Assembly (NCBI GenBank): GCA_026545765.1
Contig: CM048840.1
Location: forward strand, 82,674,877 to 82,738,876
Reading direction: 5' to 3'
DNA: 64,000 nt
DNA from: Plantago major
Lineage: Eukaryota > Streptophyta > Magnoliopsida > Lamiales > Plantaginaceae
This document shows, in pieces, positions 49,534 to 61,208 of the stretch. Below the pieces are notes generated by a model that was not told the DNA's origin, searched no databases, and saw nothing but the letters and a program-made list of their open reading frames with translations. The position numbers were made by a program, and so were the translations under genes. The number at the start of each line of letters is the position of its first letter. Position 1 is the first letter of the stretch.

Positions 49534-50415
49534 TGTTGATACAGACATCTGTCCAATCCGTTAAGGGCGCCATAGAGCGTGTCCTAGAGCGCATCAAGGC
49601 TGAGATAGCCAATCTAGTGCTAGTCCGACCTCCAAATGGTCCGACCTAAGGGAAACCATACCAGGTTAACTAGTATTTACAAGTCAACATATCTTCTCAG
49701 CTGGGCCCGACCAAGCTAGGTGAATGACTTCCGAACCTGACAAAAGGTCACATGGTCCTTCCAAGTACCACAAACTGTCAGTCCTAGGATGCCAAACGGA
49801 CGAGGGGAATCTCGACGCCACCATCGCAATAAGACCAAACGTACATAATGTAACCATCGAGATACTTCCGTGGAACTCTAGCTCGGACACCTTGAGTTAC
49901 CTAAGGGCGATCCACCAAGCGTATGATCTGGCAAGGAGTTACACGGACCCAACGTATGAACAAGTACTCTCAGAGGGAAAGGTCCAAACTACCCTCCCAG
50001 GCCCATTAATTAGTATTGGATTACTGTTCACTATTGGGCTATGGGCTAAAGGTAGCATTGGTGTCCAAATCTGAAGCATACGCTTGGCACCATCTTGTGA
50101 GTCACTTCATAAGATATGTTAACTATAAATATAGCACAAGGTCCAAGACCTTCAGGTAAGCAACAATCCCTAAGTCTGATTGATATCATAACCTTCCTCA
50201 TAACTATTACATTGAGAGCTACCAACTCTCTCTTGAGTAAAGTCTCTTACCGGATTGACATACGCACTCCGTAACCCTCCCCCCCCACCACCTAGTCCTT
50301 TCAGGTACTCCAGCTCGGACAGGTACCGCTTCGGAGTTCAAGTGGGAGGCAGGTCCTAGACTAGGTTACTTGTAATAGTTTAGTTAGTTAGTGTTCGAGG
50401 TTTCACCCCTCAACA
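49534..50415 (+). repeat. 5' LTR of the gypsy element
   Basis: TGTTGATACAGAC to CCTCAACA. A TATA box (CTATAAATATAGC) at about 50123 and a C-rich tract followed by CTAGTCC near 50280-50300. Confidence 0.9.
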
Positions 50416-50418
50416 TTT

Positions 50419-50436
50419 TGGCGCCGTCTGTGGGAA
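50419..50436 (+). promoter_or_regulatory. Primer binding site TGGCGCCGTCTGTGGGAA
   Basis: Three bases after the LTR end; the GGCGCC-type site common in Tat gypsy elements. Identical over 18 bases to the site of copia-2. Confidence 0.85.
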
Positions 50437-50501
50437 GTGTCATGCTTCACGTTTCACTTGGGACACATCCCGCAAGAGTGACATAGCAAGTCCGTTTTGT
50501 A

Positions 50502-50882
50502 GTGGTGGACCGAACTTTCGACTACAATGCTATCTTTGGTCGTCCGGGACTCAATCAATTCCGAGCTATACCTTCCACTCTCCATAATAGGATGAAATTC
50601 CCGACCCTGTGCGGAGTTGGAGAGGAGGTAGGGAACATCCGAGAAGCTTGGGAGTGCTATATTATGTCCACAAGGAGAGCATTTGCGCCTGTGTTGGCAG
50701 TCACGGTGACCCCAGATCCGCCAGTTGTTCTTCCATCGAAGAAAGAGAATCCACACATTGGAGTAGGGAGCCAGAAGGACAATTTTCCTAAAACTGCATG
50801 GATCGAGCCTCATGAAACCCTCAAGGAAGTTGAGCTCGTCGTTGGAAGCCTGACAAGAAGACTAGAATCGGAACAGAGATGA
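50502..50882 (+). pseudogene. pol: Gypsy protease C-terminal part
   Basis: YNAIFGRPGLNQFRAIPST is the conserved end of Tat-type aspartic proteases, followed by KFPT. The active-site DTG half and all of gag are missing: only about 65 bases separate the primer site from this point. The frame overlaps the next ORF by four bases. Confidence 0.75.
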
Positions 50883-52699
50883 ATGCGGAAGTAGAAATGA
50901 AGCTTATTGCTTGTCTCCGAGATAACGTTGATGTATTTTCTTGGAGTACTGAAGACCTAAAGGGGATAGATCCGAGGATTGTTGTTCACCGTCTGAACAT
51001 GGATCCCTCGATCAAGTATATCCGCCAAAAGAGAAAATATTTTGGTCCGATTAAGGATACCATTATATCCGCCGAAGTTGATCGACTCCTGAAGGCAGGG
51101 CACATCGAGGAAGTCCGTTATTCCGATTGGGTTTGCAACGTGGTTCTGGTAGAAAAATCACCAAGTAAGTGGCGGATGTGCAATGATTTCACCAGGCTAA
51201 ACAAGTTCTGCCCGAAGGATCCGTACCCTTTGCCACGGATAGATCAATTGGTTGACTCCACGTCCGGATGTGTGTTACTGAGTTTCGTGGACGCATACCA
51301 AGGCTTTTACCAAATTCGGATGGCCAAGGAGGACATCAAGAAAACAGCTTTCTTCGCTGCAGGGGGAGTGTACTGCTTGAAGGTGATGCCCTTCGGATTG
51401 AAAAATGCGGGAGCCACTTACCAACGACTGGTGAATCAGATGTTCAAGGAAGAGATTGGCAAAACCATGGAAGTGTATGTGGACGATATGCTCGTTAAGA
51501 GCAAAATTGAAGAAAAACATGTGGATCACTTGAACAAGTGCTTTGCTATCCTTAGGAAGTACGGGATGAAGCTGAATCCGGAAAAGTGCACCTTCGGAGT
51601 GAAGGGCGGAAAGTTTTTGGGATACATAGTCACAGAGAGAGGGATAAGCGCAAACCCTGAGAAGATCAAGGCAATCCTAGATCTGCCTCATCCGAAGAAC
51701 CTCAATGAGGTCCTGGGAAAGCCCGACCAATCCGAACGACTCTCTAAATGGGCAATTGAGCTGAGCGAATACGACATTAGCTACCAGGCTCCGACAGCCA
51801 AGAAAGCTCAAGTTGTTGCTGACTTCCTAGCGGAGTACCCTGAAGCGGATTCAGAGAAAGTCCCGGACAAACAGGCATTTGAATGCTTAATCGCCAAGCA
51901 GATCATCCGAAAGCCAGTTCCGCCAATGATCAACCCGGAAAACCTCGAGGATGCTCAGTTCATTAATCAGTCTCGGACTGCATCATGGGAGGAAACTCGG
52001 GTTAACCAAATGTTCCTTCTTGATGATATCACAGGGGAATCCGGTACTAACAACTCTGGCCCGGATATTAAAAAGAAAGGGGAACACAAGTTGGAATCTC
52101 AGGAGCTTACAGAAGACCTCCAAGCCGGAGAACATCCCTCTGATGTTTGGACATTGGAAGTGGATGGTTCCTCCACTGGAAGAGTAGGAGGAATTGGAAT
52201 CTATCTTAAAAGCCCTGATGGCGCGGAACTCGACTACGCGATATCCTTGAAATTCAAAGTTACCAATAATGAGGCTGAGTATGAAGCATTGTTGGTCGGG
52301 CTACGTCTGGCCAAGTCCCTGCAGGTCCGAAAACTCAAGGCTTACACGGACTCACAGTTAGTTGAAGCCCAGTTCTCCGGTACTTTTGCAACAAAAGGTC
52401 CTTCAATGATCAAGTACCTTGAGCTACTCAAGAAGGAAGTCAGCCTCTTTGACGAGTTTACCCTGGAGAAGTTTGATAGGGCCTGGAACGAAAGAGCGGA
52501 CGCTCTGGCAAAGTATGCATCCGCAACAGCTGCCCTAGACACGCGGAGAGTAATCCTACTCTCTATTACTGACTCATCTGTCATGAGTCCTACTCCCAGT
52601 GTTGTGATAACTGAAACAGGAAGAAACTGGACGACTGACATCTTTAGTTATCTCAAAGACGGATCAGAATTCAAGGAGGGTGCAGTGCCGAGCCAATAG
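50879..52699 (+). pseudogene. pol: Gypsy reverse transcriptase and second RNase H
   Basis: 606 open codons. RT motifs are LLKAGHIEEV, WRMCNDFTRLNKFCPKDPYPLP, FVDAYQGFYQI, MPFGLKNAGATYQ and YVDD at residues 200-203. At residue about 279 NLNEV passes directly to LGKPDQSERLSKWAIEL, so about 100-150 residues (thumb and first RNase H) are deleted in frame. The second, archaeal-type RNase H follows (WTLEVDGSS from residue 424, NNEAEYEALLVGL, YTDSQLV, NERADALA). A frameshift lies between this block and integrase. Confidence 0.87.
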
Positions 52700-53837
52700 A
52701 TACTTTATACTTGGAGAAGATTTGTACAAGAGATCTTTTGCTGGGACTCATTTAAGATGTTTAGGCCCACAAGAGGCAGAGACTGTACTGGAAGAAATTC
52801 ACAGCAGAAGCTGCAGAAGCCATTCCGGAGGATGAACTCTAGCTCAGAAGATCATCCGACAGGGCTACTACTGGCCTACCATTGATAAGGATTCCGCTAG
52901 CTTCGCCAGGAAATGTCCTGATTGTCAATATTATGCGAATATTCCCCATCGTCCGACACACCCTATGATTCCGTCAGTCATAGCGTGTCCATTTGATCAA
53001 TGGGGCATCGATATTGTCGGACCATTCCCAAGGGGCACTCAACAGATGAAGTTCTTAATTGTGACCGTGGAATATTTCACCAAATGGGTAGAAGCTGAAG
53101 CTGTGGCAACTATCACGGAAAGCCGAGTGCGAACCTTCATTTGGAAAAACATCATTTGTCGCTTTGGCCTACCCAGAGTTCTTATCTCGGACAATGGTGC
53201 TCAATTTTCGGGCAATAGACTCAAGGAATGGTTGGCATCTTTCAAGATTGAACAACGCTTCACATCTGTCGAATACCCACAAGACAATGGACAAGCTGAG
53301 TCCACAAACAAGACAATTGTTAAGATCCTGGAAAAATGGCTGAGAACTTCTCAAGAAAGTTGGGCGGATGATCTAGATGGCGTACTGTGGGCTCATCGCA
53401 CCACTGCACGGACCGCGACTAGAGAAACTCCATTTGTCCTGGTTTATGGCTCGGAGGCAGTCATACCAGCGGAAATTGTCGTCGAGACTATGAGGGTCCA
53501 AGAGTTCAATGATTCCGTCAATCATGAAGCTCGGATATTTGATCTGGACATGCTGGAACAGAAAAGAACTGAAGCCTTAGCTAATATCCACAGGTACCAC
53601 GCAACTGCAGCCCGGGCCTACAACAAGCATGTTCAAGCGAATGACTTACAGGTCGGAGACATAGTGCTCCGCCGAGCTGATATCTTGAGCAATATTGGGA
53701 AGCTTAAGCCTAAATGGAAAGGACCTTACAAGATTGTCGGTGCGAGAGTGAACGGAAGCTATGAATTGGAGGACGAGTACGGACACCCACTCAAGCGTAC
53801 TTGGAATGCCAGGAACCTTCAAAAGTTTTACGCATAG
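52700..53837 (+). CDS. pol: Gypsy integrase
   Basis: The H2C2 zinc region begins in a shifted frame at about 52700-52960 (a stop near 52842; GYYWPTIDKDSASF, CPDCQYYANIPH). The open frame from 52965 has the core with D16 (WGIDIVGPF), D76 (SDNGAQF) and E112 (DNGQAESTNK), a D,D35E spacing. The C-terminus has LRRADILSNIGKLKPKWKGPYK, ending NLQKFYA. The core itself has no lesion. The true frame must start upstream of the ATG at 52965, where the damage lies. Confidence 0.85.
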
Positions 53838-54089
53838 GGGTGGTTACGCGGACCCCTGTCGATCATTTGGATATTTTGGGCTTAAACTGTATATTACACG
53901 GAACTCCGTCAGTTCTGTTTTTGTTAACCCTTTTGCCATTGGCCATGCAGCCCACAAGTTGTAATTGCATTTCCGTCACATCAATACAACTTCTATCTTT
54001 CAATTCGTGAATCTGAGATTTAATGTTCAAATGATAAGAAAAATCAAGCAATGAGTTTTATTCATACTTGAAACAAAGTATACATAACA

Positions 54090-54578
54090 TTGTCTTTGCA
54101 GTCTACAATCTCCGATCTTTATCCGGATCTACAGCTACAATACGTAAATTATAGGGAAAGTCTCTGGAGATACGTCATCTTCTGTCGAGATTATTCCTCC
54201 AACAGGAAAGTAATCTACTTAGTAGTCACTTCCGAAGACACCAAGGATCTGATGTGCCTGTACAATACGGAAAGATTCAGTGAGTTGGAATCCTACAATA
54301 TCACCATACCTTTGATTCTCTCTACGGATCTCGTGCTCGATGTGCACGGACACATTAAAAAAGTGAATTATGTGCACTTGGAATCTCACGCCCATGAGCA
54401 GATCGGACTGATACATCTACTATGTCCGACATCAAACCTCCTATCTCCAGCCTGTTTGGTCGAATCCGAACACGGATATGACGCATCGATCGTATGGCGA
54501 CCCACCCGCCAACAGCTCCCCGGAAGGGAAAAGCTCCTAGGGTGGATCGCACATACGACCGATAAGGCCATCCGTTAG
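54090..54578 (+). CDS. Hypothetical sense ORF after integrase
   Basis: 162 aa with protein-like composition (RYVIFCRDYSSNRKVIYLVV, HVHLESHAHEQIGLIHL-like segments). No family recognised. It overlaps two shorter antisense frames, which look worse. It may be an accessory protein or chance. Confidence 0.3.
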   Translation: MSLQSTISDLYPDLQLQYVNYRESLWRYVIFCRDYSSNRKVIYLVVTSEDTKDLMCLYNTERFSELESYNITIPLILSTDLVLDVHGHIKKVNYVHLESHAHEQIGLIHLLCPTSNLLSPACLVESEHGYDASIVWRPTRQQLPGREKLLGWIAHTTDKAIR

Positions 54579-54860
54579 TCTACCCCCGGATCTGAACGTT
54601 TTTCACGATCTGTATTTTCTACCAACTGATCTCGAGCAATCATCCCCTCCAGATCCACACCACTCTCAAACTCAAGACAAGCACAGATTTGAGAGTGGAC
54701 GGGAGTCTCGAGGGGGAGACTAGTCAAGAAATCATCTTCTTATGGCCACTACCAGGCTCAAACTATGGAGACCTATCCTAGTTTGAGAAGAAAGTGGAAA
54801 TTTTAAGTGAGGATGAAATTGGAATCGGATTTAGATAATCAGTGCAAAGGAGAGCTCGGG

Positions 54861-54868
54861 TATTTATA
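54861..54868 (-). promoter_or_regulatory. Antisense TATA box 3
   Basis: TATAAATA on the minus strand, preceded by GTCCCGTC. No convincing antisense ORF follows within 500 bases. Confidence 0.4.
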
Positions 54869-55296
54869 GACGGGACGAACCAATAAGCGTCCGACACGTA
54901 AGAACCTTGACGTCGACAATGGGCTTGGGCCATCCGTAGGGCCGAACAGTGTTGGGTCGACTGAGCTTACCCTGTCTGATCTAGACAAGCCCATTAACCA
55001 CGTCCGCGTTTGTATTTGCTAGTCATCTTACAGGGACATTTGCATGAATATGATCCGACAAAGTAAGGATATGAACAAGGTGATGATTTCATCTAATAAG
55101 CACAGTCTAAATTTCATTGAAAAACCATCCGAGCATACAGAAAACGGAGAGTACAATTTTTCCAAGGTCCGAAGACCATACATAGGTCAACGGGGCATAC
55201 CCCGACTTGTTCCTTCAGTGGATTCCCGAGGTTGAGCCTTGAGATTCTGGGGCCCCACCTTGAACCCGACGAGCTTGCTGCCGCATTCGGATCCTC

Positions 55297-55596
55297 CTAC
55301 GTATCATCTTCAGAGTCCGCTCTCTCTCTTCTTCGGCTCGTCTCCTGGCAACCACCGGACACAGAGGGGGGGGAGCCTTCTGGATCGAGAACGATTGGGT
55401 CATCCACCGTGCCTTTACCAGAGTAATTTGGAGGGTGCATGTTCCCGCAAGCAAAGTTTACCCAGTGCTGACAGCAATCGTACCTGGGATCGTCTGGTTC
55501 CCCAAAGTCGAAGTTCTCCAAGTCGGGTAGCACCGCGCTTGCATTAAGGTGAAGTTGTCTAGCTCGGACTGATTTCTCTCGAGCAGATTCCGACAT
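55297..55596 (-). CDS. Small antisense ORF, unknown function
   Basis: 99 aa beginning MSESAREKSVRARQ, with FDFGEPDDPRYDCCQHWVNF and an acidic end. TATAAATA lies about 100 bases upstream (55693-55700), the spacing of a short 5' UTR. Its ATG context (GGATGTC) is the same as that of the large antisense gene. No family recognised. Confidence 0.4.
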   Translation of the reverse strand: MSESAREKSVRARQLHLNASAVLPDLENFDFGEPDDPRYDCCQHWVNFACGNMHPPNYSGKGTVDDPIVLDPEGSPPSVSGGCQETSRRRERADSEDDT

Positions 55597-55692
55597 CCTG
55601 AAGAAATCTGACTTCTTCGAAGAATTAAATTTCTAAAAAAGGAGAGATTGAAGAAGGGTAAAGCAATGAGAAGGGAAGAATTACCATGTCCT

Positions 55693-55700
55693 TATTTATA
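55693..55700 (-). promoter_or_regulatory. Antisense TATA box 2
   Basis: TATAAATA on the minus strand, about 97 bases before ATG 55596. Confidence 0.45.
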
Positions 55701-56140
55701 GTAGCGACGAATCTTTACGATTGCGCCACATGTCCATCAACCGACGGCTCGGAAGATGAAGGGACGCAGAAATAATGACAATTTCACTGCTTCAACTCCC
55801 TCCTTCTAGAAGATTACGCATCCTTACAAAGTAATCTGGTATAATAAAGACGAACGGTCCGAGGATCAGAAAGACAATTGTTTTATTATCTTGCAATCAG
55901 ACGTCATTCAGCGCGATCCGTGTTTGTAAGAGACGTATTTATGATAACTTAGCGTATGAACAACGGAATGCAGGAAATAGAGAGGAAAGCAAGTAATGAT
56001 TCAAAGCATGAAAAGCACGGTTCCAAAGACAGTTACTACTAATAAAGGAGAGTAAATATTGTACATGGCAACAATCTGTGCCATCAAAAGATCACAATTC
56101 TAAATGTTACAAACTTCTCACGAGGCATACCCCGGACTCC

Positions 56141-58995
56141 TCACTGGGGGGGCAGGGTGGCTCGGACCGACTTCTTCGGCTGTAGGCGGATTGGTGGAAG
56201 ACGGGTTGGCAGTGAGCCTTGCGAGGATTCAAAGAATTCGACAAAGTTGAAATTTACGTCATGGTCAACGACCCGAGTAGGCATGAAGTACCAGTTCTTT
56301 AGGAACGCCCTGTAGTTATCAAAAGGCATGAAACATACCTTTCGAAGGGCCTCCGGGACACACTTCGGGAGAAAGGGTATGCCGTTCCTAATGTTGATCT
56401 CACCTTCCTCGGTGACCAGCTCCGCAAATTCACACGCGGCCAACCGTTCATCCGGCACATTGTCCACTGGGACCTCCACTCCATTAGCATCCGCGGAAGG
56501 AATCAATCCTTCCGCCTTCCAGTCGAAGTTCTGTGGAAGTAATCCCTTGGACTGCAACTGGCCAATGGCGGATGAAAACCCATCCAAGCGGGAAGCATCG
56601 GATTTTTCCGCCATGAAAAACTTGAAGGGATCCGACTTCATAAAGTCTCGGGCAGCCTCAAGGCGAGCAAATTGGAGGTCCTCGAGGAGCAGATCCTTCG
56701 AGTCCAGGAAGGCTTTCATCGACTTGCTGATAAAATCCTCCTGCCAGTCCAAGTCCGATTTTATCTCCCGCCAGCTAGTCTTCAACTTATTGATAAGCGT
56801 ATCCTTTTCTTTTAGTTGAGCCTCCGCCTGCTTCACCTTCTCCGCCTCATCCGCAGATGCGGCCACGGCCTTATGCAGCTCCTCTTCGATGGTGGCCCGC
56901 TCACTAGCCTTCCACTGCATAGCCTTGATGAAGCATCCGAGCTACAGGCAGTCCGTATAGACACAAGTTATATTTCTATCATACTGAGAACTTGGCAAAA
57001 AAAAAAAAAATTAACGGGTTACTTACCCTCTGGTACAGCTCATGGAGCTCTCCAACCCGCTCGACCTCGGGGAGTCCGCGAGCCCGTTCATATTCCTTAT
57101 CGAGAGCAGCTTGGTCGGATGGCAGGATAGCGGACAGCTGCTGCCTCTTAGCTGCAAGAGAGGCATCCGAGGCTGCTCCCCTCTTCCTCCCCGAGGTGAT
57201 GGCATCTCGCATCAACACATCCCGCTGGGGTGCGGATGCAGCGGAAGCTGGTGGCTTGGGGGAAGTGGTGTTGCGAGTCGCAGGGCCCTTTCCCTTGTCA
57301 GGCACCACCAAGACTTGCGGATCCTCACCCGCCTTCTCCCGCCTCTCTTCCTCCGCCGCAAACACCGCCGCATTTTTTGGGTCCGCCATAGGAAGACCCG
57401 CAGACGTATTGATGATCTTGGCCCTTTGGCCAGTAGCAAGCTCAAGGGCTTGTTGCTCCCTCTGCAGTCTATTCTTCTCACGGAGTGTCGACATGATATA
57501 ATCGAACCAGTGAGCTACATAACAAAATAAACGTATCAGCCACGGATACATAAAGGGGAGAATAACAGGAATCTCGGAAATGAAAATTCATGGCAAGGCA
57601 TTCAAGAGAAAGGAAAGCATAAATCCTAAGTTAAGGATCCTTACTGAAGTCGGTCTTTCCCCCAACTTCTACGACATCAGTCATTCCGCACAAGTAGGGC
57701 AGCGGCTGACAAATCAATCCGTGGAACGGATACGTAGGTGGATTGTTCTTCTTATGAATCTCTGCCACCCACGGAGCCACATTCTTCGGAAGAGGGCGCC
57801 AGTCTGGGATACTCTCTCTTAATAACTTTTTTGGCAGCCCCCACTGCTCTCGCCTCCTTGCGGACATCCCGGGCTTCAAAGCCATCCGCACAAAAATGTA
57901 TTTATCCCACCACTTCGACCCCAGAGAAGAAATGGAGTCGGAAATGAAGTTGTAGGGTTTCCTATTTACAAAGGTATAAAATAGGGGATTCCCCGGACTA
58001 AAAGCAACGTGGAAGAGCTGCCTAAAGTTCTCAAAATTCACAGGCTGCCCCTTCTTTTTACAAAAAACAGCAAAACAAATAAGGTTACCCAACGACTTTG
58101 GGATAACCTGGCTCGGACCGATCCCAATATGGTTTAGGATATGCTTCAGCTCGGGCGCGATTGGGATCTTCCACCCATAAGCGAAGGCCACTTCATGCAC
58201 ACACATGTATCCATCGGGCGGATTGTAAAAGGCATGCCCGGGCTCTGGAACCATGATTTCAACGAACTCCGGGATCTCCCACTTCCTCCTCCACTCAGGA
58301 ATGTCCTTAGGTTTTACTTTGGACAGACAAGTGGGGAGTAGCCCGTCTACATTCAACTCTCCGTATTCATCCGCTATCACAACGGCGGACGCAGGACGAG
58401 GGAATTTGATTTGCACCGCCTTAGCCCCACGACCCTCAATCAGCGGAAGAGTGGATTGAACGGGCACCCCAGGATGCAACGCAATTCGACGACCACCACG
58501 TCTTCGTGGGCGGGCAGCTTGAGTAGCTTCTTCCTCTTCCTCCTCATCATCCTCTTCTTCTTCACCATCTTCCTCCTCCTCTTCTTCACCGTCGGGTCTC
58601 CCGGATGTGCTTGGGTTAGTCGGACCTTTCTCCACTACAACTCGATCCTCTACACCAGCCTCAAACATCTCTACATCATCCGCCTCCAGACCACTCTCGC
58701 CTCCCTGCTCGGCCCGAGGTTCATTTGGACTAACGGACGCCTCAAGACCACCTATGGTCCGCGTCTAAGACTAGCGACCTAGTCCTAGCACCATCTCCCT
58801 GCCCGCTGCCACGTTGGACTGAGTCTCTGCTGTATCACGGACTCTTTGTCCAGCGTCAGAGTCCCTGGAAGACACGAGCTCCACGACCAGATAGTCTCCT
58901 ACGGACGTGGTTAAGTCCACGGACTCAGTCCCCAAGTTTACTCCACCATCGTAACCTTGAGCCTCGTGCTGGTTCTGACTATCGCTCCCGGACAT
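56141..58995 (-). CDS. Antisense accessory gene of the Tat element (putative gypsy-type transposon protein)
   Basis: Three coding exons: 58995 (or ATG 58668) to 57645, 57514-57027 and 56941-56141, with clean GT-AG junctions that keep frame; 770 aa from ATG 58668. Upstream of that ATG the same frame runs to ATG 58995 but has two TAG codons (58771-58773 and 58765-58767). The protein has a long Glu/Asp run (GEEEEEEDGEEEEDD), a central domain (HEVAFAYGWKIPIAPELKHI, SSLGSKWWDKYIFVRM) resembling the putative gypsy-type transposon family known from antisense ORFs of Tat elements, an Ala/Lys-rich linker, and a C-terminal coiled coil (EAEKVKQAEAQLKEKD). A 5' UTR intron probably ends at the AG just before GATGTCC at 58997. 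Role unknown. Confidence 0.65.
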
Positions 58996-58997
58996 CC

Positions 58998-59700
58998 TAG
59001 GGCAGAAAGAAACGGATCAGAAACGATGATTGTGATTATCCGAGAGTTCATTTAGATATCTTATTAAGTCAAGCGATCTGAGGAAGTTCTACTTTACCAG
59101 ATTTTCTGCATGAAGTACAGTCTCATAACTATGGGCACTAAACTTGGCACACAAGGACGTGCCATTGGCGCTATTATCTACCCTACCCAGCACGTTAACA
59201 TGGAAAACTTACGAAAGACTGTGTGCCAATCGGCACCAACACATCACCAAACAGGCATGCACTATCGAATTTTAGTTACATTGGACATGATATACAGGGC
59301 GAGCGAACAAGTTACCAGTGAAGGAAGTTAGTACAATATAGCACACTAGAAGAGTATTCCAACTAAGTATACTACTGGAATCTACCACTAGAAGCATTTA
59401 CAACCATGGAATCAACAGGTAGGTAATCGACCAAGGGAAAGGCATACAAGCATGAAGCAAACGTATCATAATAAAGAAAAACTTCAGAAAGAATCGAGGT
59501 GTACTTACTTGATAAAGTTGACTTGGTAAATTTGGACGGACGACGAAGCCTTTCTAGCTCTCCGAGAGTGCAGATCTGAGGTGGAAAGTGCAAGATTTTA
59601 CGAGTTTTAGTTGCTCGGATTGCTTGAGAATCGCTCTGAGTATTCGAGGTGGCTAAAGTGTGAAAGAGACAGGATAGGTAACTATTTATAAGGGACAATT
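58998..59700 (-). promoter_or_regulatory. Antisense promoter, 5' UTR exon and intron of the large antisense gene
   Basis: TATAAATA at 59690-59683 on the minus strand. About 170 bases downstream a donor (TCAA|GTAAGTAC near 59510) pairs with an acceptor (TTTCTGCCCTAG near 58998) one base before the ATG GATGTCC. The layout is a core promoter, a leader exon and a 5' UTR intron of about 510 bp. Confidence 0.5.
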
Positions 59701-60274
59701 GGGGAAGTCGAAACGTCGCATCACTTGGATTCTAATCCCAACCGTTGATCTGTTTAATCCAACGGCTGCGCCGGTTCGCAAAAGGCCCAATGACAGTACT
59801 CCCCAATTAATTCTCCTCAGAAACGTCACATCACTTGAGTTTCTATCCCCACCGTTGATCTCCTCAAATCCAACGGTTGCATCGGTTCCTTCGGGATCCT
59901 TTCCAGTGGGCCGGATAGATGACATATTGGGCCTTTTAAACCACTGTTCATCAGCCCAAGTGAACCATTCCACGTGTTTGGCCCAACGGATGGCTTCTTT
60001 TACACTCTTCCACAGAGGGCTTCTTCAGATCCTAACCGTACTCGGATCTATACATCTCGGATACAAATACATTTTCCATCTAAAGTCCGAGCTATTACAT
60101 AACTCGGACTGTAGAAGGAAAAGGGGGGGGGGAGAGAGATATTGAATTCCTAAGAACGCGGACGATGGATCCCACAAAAAAGGATTTTTTCCTTTTCAGT
60201 TAACGATTCGGACACGCTCCACAACACACTTGTTCTTTTCATAGTTACCAACTATCTTCTACTAAGATACTTGG

Positions 60275-60290
60275 AAACTAGGGGGACATA
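60275..60290 (+). promoter_or_regulatory. Polypurine tract of the gypsy element
   Basis: AAACTAGGGGGACATA just before the TGTTGATACG start of the 3' LTR. Confidence 0.7.
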
Positions 60291-61208
60291 TGTTGATACG
60301 GACATCTGTCCAATCCGTTAAGGGCGCCATAGAGTGTGTCCTAGAGCGCATCAAGGCTGAGATAGCCAATCCAGTGCTAGTCCGACCTCCAAATGGTCCG
60401 ACCTAAGGGAAACCATCCCAGGTCAACTAGTATTTACAAGTCAACATACCTTCTCAGCTGGGCCCGACCAAGCTAGGTGAATGACTTCCGAACCTAACAA
60501 AAGGTCACATGGTCCTTCCAAGTACCACAAACTGTCAGTCCTAGGATGCCAAACGGACCAGACGAGGGAATCTCGGACGCCACCATCGCAATAAGACCAA
60601 ACGTACATAACAGAACCACTGAGATACTTCCGTGGAACTCTAGGCTCGGACACCTTGAGTTACCTAAGGGCAGATCCACCAAGTAGAAGGATCTGGCCGA
60701 AGGAGTTACACGGACCCAACAAGCGAAACAGTACTCTCAGAGGGAAAGGTCCAAACTACCCTCCCAGGCCCATTAATTAGTATTGGATTACTGTTCACTA
60801 TTGGGCTATGGGCTAAAGGTAGCATTGGTGTCCAAATCTGAAGCATACACTTGGCACCATCTTGTGAGTCACTTCATAAGATATGTTAACTATAAATATA
60901 GCACAAGGTCCAAGACCTTAATGTAAGCAACAATCCCTAAGTCTGATTGATATCATAACCTTCCTCATAACTATTACATTGAGAGCTACCAACTCTCTCT
61001 TGAGTAAAGTCTCTTACCGGATTGACATACGCAATTCGGGTAACCCTTTATAACCCCTCCCCCCCCCCCCACCCCCCCCCCCCCCTAGTCCTTTCAGGTA
61101 CTCCAGCTCGGACAGGTACCGCTTCGGAGTTCAAGTGGGAGGCAGGTCCTAGATTAGGTTACTTGTAATAGTTTAGTTAGTTAGTATTCGAGGTTTCACC
61201 CCTCAACA
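60291..61208 (+). repeat. 3' LTR of the gypsy element
   Basis: 918 bp, TGTTGATACG to CCTCAACA. Small insertions relative to the 5' copy near 60556, 60665 and 60725. The C-tract near 61060-61085 is much longer than in the 5' LTR. TATA box at about 60892. Confidence 0.9.

Larger units (their letters stand above)
49534..61208 (+). mobile_element. Ty3/gypsy retrotransposon, Tat lineage, internally deleted
   Basis: LTRs 49534-50415 and 60291-61208 (about 96-97% alike by eye, with indels), a primer site and a polypurine tract bound an 9.9-kb interior. CTCC occurs outside both ends. Order is protease tail, RT, a second RNase H, then integrase; the extra RNase H marks the Tat lineage. Gag and most of the protease are missing, and the first RNase H is deleted. 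A 6.4-kb region after integrase carries antisense genes. Confidence 0.88.

Noticed and set aside
57042-57530. Plus-strand ORFs opposite the antisense gene of the gypsy element
   Set aside because: They mirror GC-rich antisense exon 2, and the minus-strand frame has the splice sites and coiled-coil composition of a real gene.
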